From NCBI GenBank assembly GCA_040394735.1, contig JBEBRR010000007.1, positions 1-64,000 of the forward strand: a stretch of DNA of 64,000 nt, written 5' to 3'. Origin of the DNA: Leadbetterella byssophila_A (lineage in GTDB: Bacteria; Bacteroidota; Bacteroidia; Cytophagales; Spirosomataceae). A program made the translations under genes and the position numbers. This document shows, piece by piece, positions 8,665 through 17,273 of this stretch (positions are counted from its first letter, which is position 1; each line of letters opens with the position of its first letter). A model generated the notes under the pieces. The model saw nothing but the letters and a program-made list of their open reading frames with translations, did not search any database and was not told the origin of the DNA.

Positions 8665-10419
8665 TTATTTTTTGAAATTATAAAACTTCCAGTTCGGCTT
8701 ATACTCTTTTGGGAGGGGCTGATTCAGCAGGGAGGCCCGGATCATTTCCATAGGCATGTGATTCAGCTTGATCACTTTATCATGGAAGTCGGCAAATGAC
8801 ATTTTTCCTGATTCCACAAATTCATTTTTGATACTGAACAGCTGTAGTCCCCCTACCAGGTAAGCCAGCTGGTAAAGCGGAGGATAGCTGCCTTCAAAAG
8901 ACCGCTTAACTTCTGCATGTGCATTAGAGTATTCATGTCCTACACGTTCTACCAGGTAATCCACGCATTGCTGGGGTGTCCATTCACCCAGGTGATATTT
9001 CAGTGAGAAGGTGATCCGGGCGCAGCGGTGCATTCTCCAGAAAAGCATCCCTATTCTTTCTTCCGGTGTTTTGGCAAAGCCTTTTTCATACAGCAGGAGT
9101 TCCCAGTAGAGCGTCCAGCCTTCGGTAGAAAAAGGGGTGGAGAAGGCCTCGCGACGGTAAGGGCGGTAACGGCTGTTCATATAAAACTGAAGATGGTGGC
9201 CGGGCACCAGCTCATGCTGCACCGTTCCGCGGGAAAAATAGGGGTTATTTCCGCGCATACTCATCATTTTGTGCTCATGTTCCATGGTGTTGGTGGGGTA
9301 GGAGATGATAATATCTCTTCCGCCCAGGAAGAACGGGCTGACCAGCTGGCGTTCGGGGCTCATCATCTGCATGCCCCAGGTTTCATCTGCAATGGCAGGA
9401 ATATTGATAAGCTTGTTGGCCCTGATAAACTCCTGGGCATCATTGTAAAGTTTAATGATCAGCTCGGGCTGGGTACCTGCAGGCACATAGCTGTTTTTTA
9501 CTTTCTCCTGGGCGGCTTTCCAGTTGTCGCCGAAACCCATTTCCCGTGAGGCTTTGATCACCTCCGCCTCGCACCAGGCAAATTCCTGGTCGGCCAGCCG
9601 GATCAGCTCTTCGGGCGTATAGGCAACCATCTCCACTTTCAGCTGACGGTTGAGCTCTTCTCTTCCTACGGGGAGCCCGCCGATGCCGCTGCCGTCATCC
9701 GATGGTTTTGCATCGCTTTTAGACCGGATCAGCTTTTCATAATCGGTAAGCTGCCCGTCCAGTTTCTTGTAGGTAGTGGGCACCCACCAGGTGAACAGTG
9801 GATCGTACCCGTTATAAAAATCATAAAAGCTTTTCAGACGGGCCTTCAGCGAGGCGATCATGTCAGCGGTGAAATTTGCTTTGGTTTCTCCGATCTTGCC
9901 GCCCTTCGATATTTCTTCGGTGATCTTTCCCAGCTCCTTGGAGGCCTGGTTAAGCCGGTCAGCCACTTCCTGCCCGTTTAGGGTGGCCCCGCGCCGGCGC
10001 AGCTTTTCGTATTCGTAAATGGTGGGAGCAAAGGGGAGATATTTTTCAATTTCCTTGTAGAGTGCCGCTTCCTTACCCAGAACATTCTGGGCTTCTTCCA
10101 CTTTTCTCTTGAGGAGAATGTAATCTATCTGCCCGTCGGTACTGATGTTATTGTAATCAGCAGCGGCCAGCTTTTGCAGGTATTCCCGGTTCAGGGCCAT
10201 CATTCTTTCCCGCTGGTCAGGGGAGTTGGCCAGGCTCCGGAACCCGCCGGCCGTAGCGCCGTAAAAGTAGTTAACGGCCCGGGCGTCATTGGTGTATTGC
10301 ACCACCAGGCCGGAGGTTTCGCTGGCCTGTTCGAACATGGAGTCGGTAGGTTTTTGCTGGGCCTGTACAGCAGGAGCCAGCAAAACAGCGACCAAAACTT
10401 TAAGGATAGTTTTCTTCAT
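8665..10419 (-). CDS. DUF885 family protein, predicted secreted metallopeptidase
   Basis: This 584-residue protein has a Sec signal peptide (cleavage near AVQA-QQ, residue 20). The C-terminal half carries HELVPGHH at residues 402-409, a HExxPGHH zinc-site motif, and EGWTLYWE at 433-440 with a likely third ligand. These are the marks of DUF885, whose members are predicted or reported M32/M3-like peptidases. The gene starts 12 bases after the stop of the D-hydroxyproline dehydrogenase gene on the same strand, so it is probably the last gene of the hydroxyproline operon. A role in releasing hydroxyproline from peptides is inference. Confidence 0.88.
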   Translation of the reverse strand: MKKTILKVLVAVLLAPAVQAQQKPTDSMFEQASETSGLVVQYTNDARAVNYFYGATAGGFRSLANSPDQRERMMALNREYLQKLAAADYNNISTDGQIDYILLKRKVEEAQNVLGKEAALYKEIEKYLPFAPTIYEYEKLRRRGATLNGQEVADRLNQASKELGKITEEISKGGKIGETKANFTADMIASLKARLKSFYDFYNGYDPLFTWWVPTTYKKLDGQLTDYEKLIRSKSDAKPSDDGSGIGGLPVGREELNRQLKVEMVAYTPEELIRLADQEFAWCEAEVIKASREMGFGDNWKAAQEKVKNSYVPAGTQPELIIKLYNDAQEFIRANKLINIPAIADETWGMQMMSPERQLVSPFFLGGRDIIISYPTNTMEHEHKMMSMRGNNPYFSRGTVQHELVPGHHLQFYMNSRYRPYRREAFSTPFSTEGWTLYWELLLYEKGFAKTPEERIGMLFWRMHRCARITFSLKYHLGEWTPQQCVDYLVERVGHEYSNAHAEVKRSFEGSYPPLYQLAYLVGGLQLFSIKNEFVESGKMSFADFHDKVIKLNHMPMEMIRASLLNQPLPKEYKPNWKFYNFKK

Positions 10420-10431
10420 CAGTTATCAAGG

Positions 10432-11697
10432 TTAGTTAAATCGTTCAGGGTCAAATAAACGGATATCGGTGGCCGGCCGGTTACTGTTCACCAGATCAGC
10501 CACGGTTTTTCCTACAGCAGGCCCCAGGCTTAATCCCATCATACCTAACCCGCCGGCCAGGGTGAGGTTATTAAGCGTTTTGCTATTGCCGAGGTAGGGG
10601 AGGCCATCCGGTGAGCAGGGCCGGAAGCCATGCCAGATTTCCTTTTCTTCCGGTAAAGGTAACTCATATTCAGGATAATACTGAGGGATGGAGTTGACAA
10701 TGCCTTCCACCCGTTTCCGGTTGATCCTGTGGTTTACGGCCGCCAGCTCCATGGTTCCCCCGATCCTCACCTGGCCGTTCATGGGAGTCAGCGCTACCCG
10801 GGCTTCCAGAAGAAGGGCCGGATGCTTCACTTTCCCCCCGAAAGCATCGGTCATGAAGGAATATCCTTTGCCGGGCATAAGCGGGAGACTGAGGCCGGCT
10901 TTTTTTGCCAGGTCCCCGAGCCAGGCTCCGGGCGTAAAGATATACCGGTCTGCCGAGAATTTTTTCCCGCTGCCGGTTTCCAGGGTTGTGATCTTTCCCC
11001 CGGAACGGCTGATGTCTACCACTTCTTCGTTTGGATAAAATCTTACTCCCAAAGCAATGAGCTTTTTTCTCAGGGCACCCATCAGCGCGGGCGGATACAG
11101 GTGCCCGTCGCAACGGTAATGTACAGCCCCCAGAACATCCAGGCGGACATCAGGCTCCAGCGCGTCCAGCTCGGCCTTACTCAGAACGGCCACGTCCAGG
11201 CCCAGCTCACTGGCGGTGTGCGCAAGGTGAATTTCTTCTTCTTCCGTACGGGCAGTTTTGTACAGCATCAGGATTCCTTTCTTTTCCAGCCCGAAAGCCT
11301 GGTCCAGGTCACTGTAAAGCTCATCGTAAAGTGAGCTGCTGAAAAGGTTGAGGTCACGGATAGGAGGGGCAGAGGCAGTGACATGCCTTTCATTGGCATT
11401 TTTCACGAACTTCAGTCCCCAGGAGATCAGGGAGCGGCTGGGCGAGGGCTTTACATAAAACGGGCTCCGGCTGTTAAACATCCAGCGGATTCCCTGGGAG
11501 ATCATTCCGGGAGCCGCCATAGGCGTAAAGTGGCTGGGCACGATCATCCCAGCATTGCCATAGGAACAATTGTCCTCAAAATCACCCTTATCCAGCACAG
11601 AAACTTCCCAGCCTGTTTTTCTTAAATAATAGGCCGAAGACAGACCTGCAATTCCTCCTCCGGCTATCAGTACGCTACCATTCATAATTCCCGTCAT
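10432..11697 (-). CDS. FAD-dependent D-amino-acid dehydrogenase, probable D-hydroxyproline dehydrogenase
   Basis: This is a DadA-like flavoprotein of 421 residues. The ADP-binding motif AGGGIAGLSSAYYL is near residues 11-24, with an acidic strand end (VLDKGD) after it. It would oxidise cis-4-hydroxy-D-proline to 1-pyrroline-4-hydroxy-2-carboxylate, passing electrons to the respiratory chain; this assignment rests on the adjacent epimerase and deaminase genes. Similar enzymes oxidise other D-amino acids. The ATG at 11697 is one base after the epimerase stop, which implies translational coupling. A second ATG four codons in (11685) is also possible. Confidence 0.85.
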   Translation of the reverse strand: MTGIMNGSVLIAGGGIAGLSSAYYLRKTGWEVSVLDKGDFEDNCSYGNAGMIVPSHFTPMAAPGMISQGIRWMFNSRSPFYVKPSPSRSLISWGLKFVKNANERHVTASAPPIRDLNLFSSSLYDELYSDLDQAFGLEKKGILMLYKTARTEEEEIHLAHTASELGLDVAVLSKAELDALEPDVRLDVLGAVHYRCDGHLYPPALMGALRKKLIALGVRFYPNEEVVDISRSGGKITTLETGSGKKFSADRYIFTPGAWLGDLAKKAGLSLPLMPGKGYSFMTDAFGGKVKHPALLLEARVALTPMNGQVRIGGTMELAAVNHRINRKRVEGIVNSIPQYYPEYELPLPEEKEIWHGFRPCSPDGLPYLGNSKTLNNLTLAGGLGMMGLSLGPAVGKTVADLVNSNRPATDIRLFDPERFN

Positions 11698-11698
11698 T

Positions 11699-12706
11699 TT
11701 AAATTACCTGAAACCCGTGCGCGTAGGGATCGTTATCGTCTATAAACAGGGTGTTGTACCCGTAGATGATTGCCCAGCCTTCGATGCTGGGTGTAATGGC
11801 AGGCCTGCCGTTTCCGAAAGGATCCGGATGCTCGGCCTCAATCCTGCCTGTAAACTTCGATCCGATGATGCTTTCATGTATAAACGCATCGCCGGGCTTT
11901 AACTTGCCTTTGGCATGCCATTGCGCCATACGCGCCGAAGTTCCCGTACCGCAGGGCGAACGGTCAATAGCTTTGTCGCCATAGAAAACGGCATTCCGGG
12001 CAGAAGAGGCAGGGTCAAGCACTTCGCCGGTCCATTGAATATGGCTTAGCCCGTTGATGTGGGCATCTTCAGGGTGCACAAACGTGTAGTGTTCATTCAG
12101 ACGGTTCCGTAGCGTCCGGCTCCAGCTGATCAGCTGGTCGGCCGGGTAATCCTGTAGTCCGCTAAAGTTTTTCTGGGGGTCAATAATGGCATAGAAATTT
12201 CCGCCGTAGGCGACGTCTACGGTCAGCTCGCCCAGGCCGGGGCATTCTACCGTGAGGTTTTCTGCGGCCAGAAAAGATTTAACGTTGGTAAGTTTTACTG
12301 ATTTTACCTTGCTGCCTTCCTGCACGTAATCGATCAGCACCAGCCCTGCGGGAGCTTCCAGCCTCAGTTTTCCGGGCGTTTTGGGGGTGATCAGTCCTTC
12401 TTCAATGGCAATGGTAACGGTACCGATGGTACCATGACCGCACATGGGCAGGCAGCCACTGGTTTCAATATACAGTACGGCCACATCATTGGCCGGGTCT
12501 GTCGGAGGGTAAAGAATGCTGCCACTCATCATATCATGACCACGGGGCTCAAACATCAGCCCCTTGCGGATCCAGTCATATTCCCTCAGAAAATGCAGGC
12601 GACGTTCCATCATGCTGTTTCCTTCCAGGAAAGGGCCGCCCCCGGATACCAGCCGGACAGGGTTGCCACAGGTGTGGGCGTCAATACACGAAAATGTTCG
12701 TTTCAT
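11699..12706 (-). CDS. 4-hydroxyproline epimerase (proline racemase family)
   Basis: This cofactor-independent enzyme would invert the alpha carbon of trans-4-hydroxy-L-proline to cis-4-hydroxy-D-proline. Both catalytic cysteines are present: Cys89 in MCGHGT and Cys252 in SPCGTGTSA. This separates true epimerases/racemases from the 3-hydroxyproline dehydratases, which carry Thr at the second site. The 335-residue length is normal. The other three enzymes of the pathway are encoded beside it, making hydroxyproline much likelier than proline as substrate. The 114-base gap upstream, within the operon, contains a GC-rich inverted repeat at 12745-12768. Confidence 0.93.
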   Translation of the reverse strand: MKRTFSCIDAHTCGNPVRLVSGGGPFLEGNSMMERRLHFLREYDWIRKGLMFEPRGHDMMSGSILYPPTDPANDVAVLYIETSGCLPMCGHGTIGTVTIAIEEGLITPKTPGKLRLEAPAGLVLIDYVQEGSKVKSVKLTNVKSFLAAENLTVECPGLGELTVDVAYGGNFYAIIDPQKNFSGLQDYPADQLISWSRTLRNRLNEHYTFVHPEDAHINGLSHIQWTGEVLDPASSARNAVFYGDKAIDRSPCGTGTSARMAQWHAKGKLKPGDAFIHESIIGSKFTGRIEAEHPDPFGNGRPAITPSIEGWAIIYGYNTLFIDDNDPYAHGFQVI

Positions 12707-12744
12707 CTTTAGTTAAGAGTGTATTAGTTCCGGTTTTTAGGTGT

Positions 12745-12768
12745 GGGGACGCAGAACCCCGCGTCCCC
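12745..12768. repeat. GC-rich inverted repeat inside the hydroxyproline operon
   Basis: GGGGACGC (12745-12752) and GCGTCCCC (12761-12768) form a perfect 8-bp stem with an 8-base loop. It sits between the dehydrogenase and epimerase genes, both leftward. No T run follows on the minus strand, so it is more likely an RNA-processing or stability element, or a mobile palindrome, than a terminator. Confidence 0.6.
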
Positions 12769-12820
12769 ATTAATCATTATTATCATTCAGCATTCAGCCT
12801 TCAACACTCAGCATTACCCG

Positions 12821-14287
12821 TTACCCCACAGATCCCTGTGTTATTTTTCCGTCCACCAGGCGGTAAAGACCCAGCGGATTAGCGTTCTTCAGTTCATCAG
12901 GGAGGTAAGTATCCGGTACATTCTGATAGCTTACGGGCCGGGCAAACCGACGGATAGCATCAGGTCCTACCGATGTAAACCGGCTGTCGGTACAGGCCGG
13001 GAAAGGCCCGCTGTGGTGCATGGCGCTTACCACTTCCACTCCGGTCGGAAAGCCGTTAAACAGTAAGCGTCCGCATCTTTCCGTCACCCATAAAAGAAGC
13101 TCTTCGTATTGCCCTATTTCGTCTTCTTCGCCGAGGACGGTGCAGGTCAGCTGGCCGTGAATTTTCCGGGCAATGTCCGTCATCTGTTTCGGATCGCTGT
13201 AGGTAACCACGAGGCCGAAGGGGCCGAACACTTCTTCCTGCAGGGCGTCATTCGATAGGAATTCTTCTGCGGTAGTGAGGGCAAGGGATGCCGCACCTAT
13301 TCCTTTTTCGGAAGAAGAGGAAGGCAGCAGCACCTGTACATTTTTCTGGGAACTTACCGTGGCCTTATTCTGCGTATAAGAGTCGGCAATGCCTTCGTGA
13401 AGCATTTTACAGGGAGCCACCTCGCCTGCTGCCTCTACCAGTGCAGCCAGGAATTTGTCCTGGCCTTCCGGCAGAATGATAATGCCCGGATTGGTACAGA
13501 ACTGCCCCACACCCATGGTCAGGGAAGCCACATATTGCTGTGCTGTTTCCACAGGAGATTTCTTCATTCTTTCAGGAAGCACAAAAACGGGGTTCACACT
13601 TCCCATTTCGGAAAATACCGGAATAGGCTCCGGCCGCTGGCAGGCAATGTCGAACAGGGCTTTTCCGCCCGCGTAGGAGCCGGTAAAGCCTACCGCTTTC
13701 ACCAGGGGGTGCTTCACCAGCGATTGTGAGTCTTCGCGGGAGTGGCTGAAAATCTGTGCAAAGGTACCTGCATGAAAGCCGGCCTTTTCTACACCTCTGC
13801 TAATAGCTTCGGCCATAATTCCTGCTGTACGGGTATGGGCCGAATGGGCTTTTACAATTACGGGACAGCCCGCTGCAATGGCCGATGCGGTATCACCGCC
13901 GGCTGTAGAGAAGGCAAACGGGAAGTTACTGGCACCGAAAACCACTACAGGGCCGAGACCTACATAGGTTTTCCGGATATCAGGCCGGGGCGGTGTACGT
14001 TCGGGCAGGGCGGTGTCGATCCGCACATCCAGAACACTTCCTGAGGCCAGGGCCGCTCCGTAACTGCGCCATTGCAGTATGGTACGGCCTTTCTCCCCCG
14101 TAAGCCGGGCTAAGGGCAGGTGGGTTTCTTCGTGGGCTGCCTGAATCAGCTCATCACCGAGTGCCTCGATCTCATCGGCAATGATGTTCATCAGTCCGGC
14201 TCTCTGGCGGAAATTGCTTTTCCTGAGTTCAAGAAAAGCTTCGTGGGCAAGATTTACGACCTGATTGATTTCTTCCTGTGATGCCAT
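12821..14287 (-). CDS. 2-oxoglutarate semialdehyde dehydrogenase (aldehyde dehydrogenase family)
   Basis: This NAD(P)-dependent dehydrogenase would convert 2,5-dioxopentanoate to 2-oxoglutarate, the last step of hydroxyproline breakdown. In 488 residues it shows the cofactor Lys147 (VIVKAHSAH), the general base Glu227 (VFSEMGS) and the nucleophile Cys264 (GQFCTNPG). These are typical of the KGSADH branch. The ATG at 14287 (MASQEEINQ) is chosen because it lies one base after the stop of the upstream deaminase gene; the frame remains open 18 codons further back but that would overlap the deaminase. It is the second gene of the leftward operon. Confidence 0.92.
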   Translation of the reverse strand: MASQEEINQVVNLAHEAFLELRKSNFRQRAGLMNIIADEIEALGDELIQAAHEETHLPLARLTGEKGRTILQWRSYGAALASGSVLDVRIDTALPERTPPRPDIRKTYVGLGPVVVFGASNFPFAFSTAGGDTASAIAAGCPVIVKAHSAHTRTAGIMAEAISRGVEKAGFHAGTFAQIFSHSREDSQSLVKHPLVKAVGFTGSYAGGKALFDIACQRPEPIPVFSEMGSVNPVFVLPERMKKSPVETAQQYVASLTMGVGQFCTNPGIIILPEGQDKFLAALVEAAGEVAPCKMLHEGIADSYTQNKATVSSQKNVQVLLPSSSSEKGIGAASLALTTAEEFLSNDALQEEVFGPFGLVVTYSDPKQMTDIARKIHGQLTCTVLGEEDEIGQYEELLLWVTERCGRLLFNGFPTGVEVVSAMHHSGPFPACTDSRFTSVGPDAIRRFARPVSYQNVPDTYLPDELKNANPLGLYRLVDGKITQGSVG

Positions 14288-14288
14288 A

Positions 14289-15212
14289 TTATAAATTTTT
14301 GTAATCGGGTAACTTGGGCCGGGAGGCGCGCGCGTCGGCAATGATCTTCAGAATTCGCTCTCTCTCTTCGCCCTCCAGGGTAAGTCGCGGAGCCCGCACA
14401 TATTCATTGCTGATACCTTCAGCCGTAGCGGCCAGCTTGATGTATTGTACCAGTCTCGGATGAATATCCAGTTCGAGCAAAGGCATAAACCAGCGGTAGA
14501 TGGCTAAGGCCTCGCTCAGTCTTCCGGCCTGTGCCAGCTTATAGATGGCCACGGTTTCGGCAGGAAAGGCATCTACCAGACCCGCTACTGATCCGCTTGC
14601 TCCCATTAGCTGGGTTTCAAGAGAAATGGTATCCACGCCGCCCAGGATCTTGAAACGGTCACCGAAACGGTTGATCATGCGGGTTACGTTGGTCAGGTCA
14701 CGGGTAGATTCTTTTACCGCCTGGATAGTAGGGTATTTTTCCAGCTCGCCGAACATATCCAGCGTCACATGAATGCCGTAATCTACCGGGTTATTATAGA
14801 TCAGGATAGGAAGATCCGTGGCTTCAGCTACCGCTCCGAAATATGCTACTACTTCTCTGTCAGAAGCTTTGTAACGCATAGGCGGAAGCAGCATCAGGCC
14901 GTCAGCACCCAGCTCTTTTGCTTTACGGGCAATCGCCACCGCCTCCCGGGTGGTTTGTTCTGCAATATTCAGGAGTACCGGAAAAGATTCGGGAACCACG
15001 CTTTTGGCAAATGTAAGCAGGTCAAATTTTTCCTGGGCAGTTAATGTACTGGCTTCACCCAAAGTCCCGGCCAGGATAATCCCTGAAATGCCTGCATCGA
15101 TCTGAAACAGGAGATTCTTTTTAAACATGTCGTAATCGATCTCCTCGCCGGCCGTGAAAGGAGTCAGAACCGCAGGATATACCCCGTGCCATAATGCTGT
15201 CGTACTCATCAA
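14289..15212 (-). CDS. DHDPS/NAL-family deaminase, probable 1-pyrroline-4-hydroxy-2-carboxylate deaminase
   Basis: This 307-residue TIM-barrel class I aldolase-family protein has GTLGEASTLT near 49-58, Tyr139 in LIYNNPVDYG and the Schiff-base Lys167 in QAVKEST. The fold is shared by dihydrodipicolinate synthase and N-acetylneuraminate lyase. Its place at the head of the hydroxyproline operon points to deamination of 1-pyrroline-4-hydroxy-2-carboxylate to 2,5-dioxopentanoate. It is the first gene after a -7 element at 15253-15260. Two adjacent ATGs (15212 and 15209) could serve as start. Confidence 0.88.
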   Translation of the reverse strand: MMSTTALWHGVYPAVLTPFTAGEEIDYDMFKKNLLFQIDAGISGIILAGTLGEASTLTAQEKFDLLTFAKSVVPESFPVLLNIAEQTTREAVAIARKAKELGADGLMLLPPMRYKASDREVVAYFGAVAEATDLPILIYNNPVDYGIHVTLDMFGELEKYPTIQAVKESTRDLTNVTRMINRFGDRFKILGGVDTISLETQLMGASGSVAGLVDAFPAETVAIYKLAQAGRLSEALAIYRWFMPLLELDIHPRLVQYIKLAATAEGISNEYVRAPRLTLEGEERERILKIIADARASRPKLPDYKNL

Positions 15213-15252
15213 TTTATAATTTTGGATAATTTATTAAACAATTAGAACAGGT

Positions 15253-15260
15253 CAAAGTTA
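15253..15260 (-). promoter_or_regulatory. -7 promoter element for the hydroxyproline operon
   Basis: On the minus strand this reads TAACTTTG, an exact TAnnTTTG match 40 bases upstream of the first gene. The surrounding 15213-15414 region is very AT-rich and otherwise holds nothing I can name. No regulator gene is adjacent. Confidence 0.5.
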
Positions 15261-15414
15261 TAAAGGTAATTACCGGAAATCCTATATAAAATTAATCAAT
15301 AGCACCCATATTTTAGCCCTGCGCTGAAAAGGGGCTGTTCCTGTGATTTTCTGAATCAAAATTAAGCAATTAATCCGGATTTATTCTATGGAAAAGAATG
15401 GCGATAAGAGTGAT

Positions 15415-15455
15415 TTTGAAAAACAAAAACGGCACCAGAACTTCTTGTGCCGTTT
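15415..15455 (-). terminator. Intrinsic terminator of lysS
   Basis: On the minus strand AAACGGCAC pairs with GTGCCGTTT (15447-15455 and 15427-15435) around an 11-base loop, followed by a T-rich run (TTTTTGTTTTT). It lies 25 bases after the lysS stop. Confidence 0.85.
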
Positions 15456-15479
15456 CCGGTGAATGGATATCAATAAGGT

Positions 15480-17180
15480 TTAAACCAGGCTGATCTGCAG
15501 TCCTTCGTCCTGCTTTTCTACTTTTGCCAGCCCGTTACGCGTCAGTTCCTTGATGGCGGTATCCCATTTTTTATTGCTGAAGCCGGTTTGTGTCTTTAAT
15601 TCCTCGAGGGCAATGACCGGCCGGGCGTTCAACAGGTCAAGAACTGTCCTGGCGTCTTCACTTACTGCGGGCGCTTTTTTCTCCGGACGCATCTGCGGGA
15701 AGAACAGCACTTCCTGGATGCCGGGATTGTTGGTCAGCATCATGGTAAGGCGGTCAATGCCTATGCCGATACCCGCTGTCGGCGGCATCCCGTATTCCAG
15801 TGCACGGATAAAATCTTCGTCCAGGGCCATGGCTTCTTCATCACCTCTTTCTGCCAGCCGCAGCTGTTCTTCAAAACGTTCCCGCTGATCCAGCGGATCA
15901 TTCAGCTCGGAATAGGCATTCGCAATCTCCTTCCCGTTCACAAAGAGCTCAAAACGTTCTACCAGCCCGGGTTTGGAACGGTGTTTTTTGGTAAGCGGCG
16001 ACATCTCCACGGGGTAGTCAATGATAAATGTGGGCTGGATCAGGTGGTCTTCCACCTTTTCACCGAAGATCTCGTCGATCAGCTTGGCTTTCCCCATGGT
16101 ATCGTCCACCTCCATTCCCCATTCCCTGCATTTCGCCCTCAGCTCTTCTTCTGATGCGGCATCCACGTTGATGCCGGTGTATTTTTCAATGGCTTCAATG
16201 ATGGAGAGCCTGGCGTAGGGTCCCTGGAAGTCGATCACATTTTCTCCGAAAGTAAACTTCGTGTCTTCATTTACGGCGAAGGCTACTTTCTCCAGGAGCT
16301 CTTCCGTAAACTGCATCATCCAGGTATAATCTTTATAGGCTACATAGAACTCCAGGGCCGTAAATTCCGGGTTATGGGTGCGGTCCATCCCCTCATTCCG
16401 GAACATCTTACCGAATTCATACACCCCGTCAAAACCACCTACGATCAGCCGTTTGAGGTAAAGCTCATTGGCAATCCGCAGGTACAGCGGGATATCAAGC
16501 GTATTATGATGGGTAACGAAGGGTCTTGCCGCCGCACCGCCGTGAATAGGCTGCAGGATGGGGGTTTCCACTTCCAGCCAGCCTTTGTTATCAAAAATCT
16601 GGCGCATGGTGCTGATGATCTTCGCCCTTTTTACGAATATTTCCCGGTTTTCAGGATTCACGATCAGGTCTACATAACGCTGACGGTAGCGTTGCTCAGG
16701 ATCTGTGAAACCGTCGTAGATATTGCCCTCATCGTCCCGTTTAACAATGGGAAGGGGCTTGAGCGATTTGGAAAGCAGCTTGAACGATCTGACGTGGATA
16801 GAGATCTCACCGGTCTGGGTTTCAAAACAATAGCCGTTTATACCGATGATGTCACCAATATCCAGCAGTTTTTTAAATACCGTATTGTAAAGGGTTTTAT
16901 CTTCTTCAGGACAAATGTCGTCGCGGCGGATATAGATCTGTATCCGGGCGGTTTCATCCTGGATCTCAGCAAAAGAGGCCGAACCCATAATCCGGAAGCT
17001 CATCAGCCTGCCGGCTACGCTCACATCCTTGAAATCAAACTTATTATGTTTCCAGTGCATCAGGATGTCACGTATGGTGGTGTTGGTGGAAAATCCTTCT
17101 GCCGGGTAGGGATCTATCCCGAGAGCCATCAGCTCTTCTCTTTTTTGTCTTCTAAGTAGTTCCTGTTCGCTCAATTGCAT
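15480..17180 (-). CDS. lysS: Lysyl-tRNA synthetase, class II
   Basis: This enzyme charges tRNA-Lys. It has an N-terminal OB-fold anticodon-binding domain (roughly residues 60-150) and a class II catalytic core. The core shows motif 2 (MFRNEGMDRTHNPEF) and motif 3 (GIGIGIDRLTMML). After the usual end of LysS (FFPQMRPE) comes an extension of about 65 residues, rich in charged residues and predicted helical or winged-helix. I know this from Bacteroidota enzymes and it explains the 566-residue length. It is monocistronic, with a -7 element at 17203-17210 and a clear terminator. Confidence 0.96.
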   Translation of the reverse strand: MQLSEQELLRRQKREELMALGIDPYPAEGFSTNTTIRDILMHWKHNKFDFKDVSVAGRLMSFRIMGSASFAEIQDETARIQIYIRRDDICPEEDKTLYNTVFKKLLDIGDIIGINGYCFETQTGEISIHVRSFKLLSKSLKPLPIVKRDDEGNIYDGFTDPEQRYRQRYVDLIVNPENREIFVKRAKIISTMRQIFDNKGWLEVETPILQPIHGGAAARPFVTHHNTLDIPLYLRIANELYLKRLIVGGFDGVYEFGKMFRNEGMDRTHNPEFTALEFYVAYKDYTWMMQFTEELLEKVAFAVNEDTKFTFGENVIDFQGPYARLSIIEAIEKYTGINVDAASEEELRAKCREWGMEVDDTMGKAKLIDEIFGEKVEDHLIQPTFIIDYPVEMSPLTKKHRSKPGLVERFELFVNGKEIANAYSELNDPLDQRERFEEQLRLAERGDEEAMALDEDFIRALEYGMPPTAGIGIGIDRLTMMLTNNPGIQEVLFFPQMRPEKKAPAVSEDARTVLDLLNARPVIALEELKTQTGFSNKKWDTAIKELTRNGLAKVEKQDEGLQISLV

Positions 17181-17202
17181 GAGTTGTTAATCATTTTCGG
17201 TG

Positions 17203-17210
17203 CAAAATTA
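17203..17210 (-). promoter_or_regulatory. -7 promoter element for lysS
   Basis: On the minus strand this reads TAATTTTG, an exact TAnnTTTG match 22 bases upstream of the lysS ATG. For the divergent gene at 17274 only a one-mismatch version (GATATTTG, near 17247) is visible. Confidence 0.5.
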
Positions 17211-17273
17211 ATGTTTTTTAGCGGCTCTCTCTCAAAAAAGGCTGATATTTGAGTTTGGTTAACTTATTTTCGG

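Noticed and set aside
12434..12712. A 92-codon plus-strand frame at the head of the epimerase gene
   Set aside because: Antisense to the epimerase N-terminus containing a catalytic Cys; no independent support.
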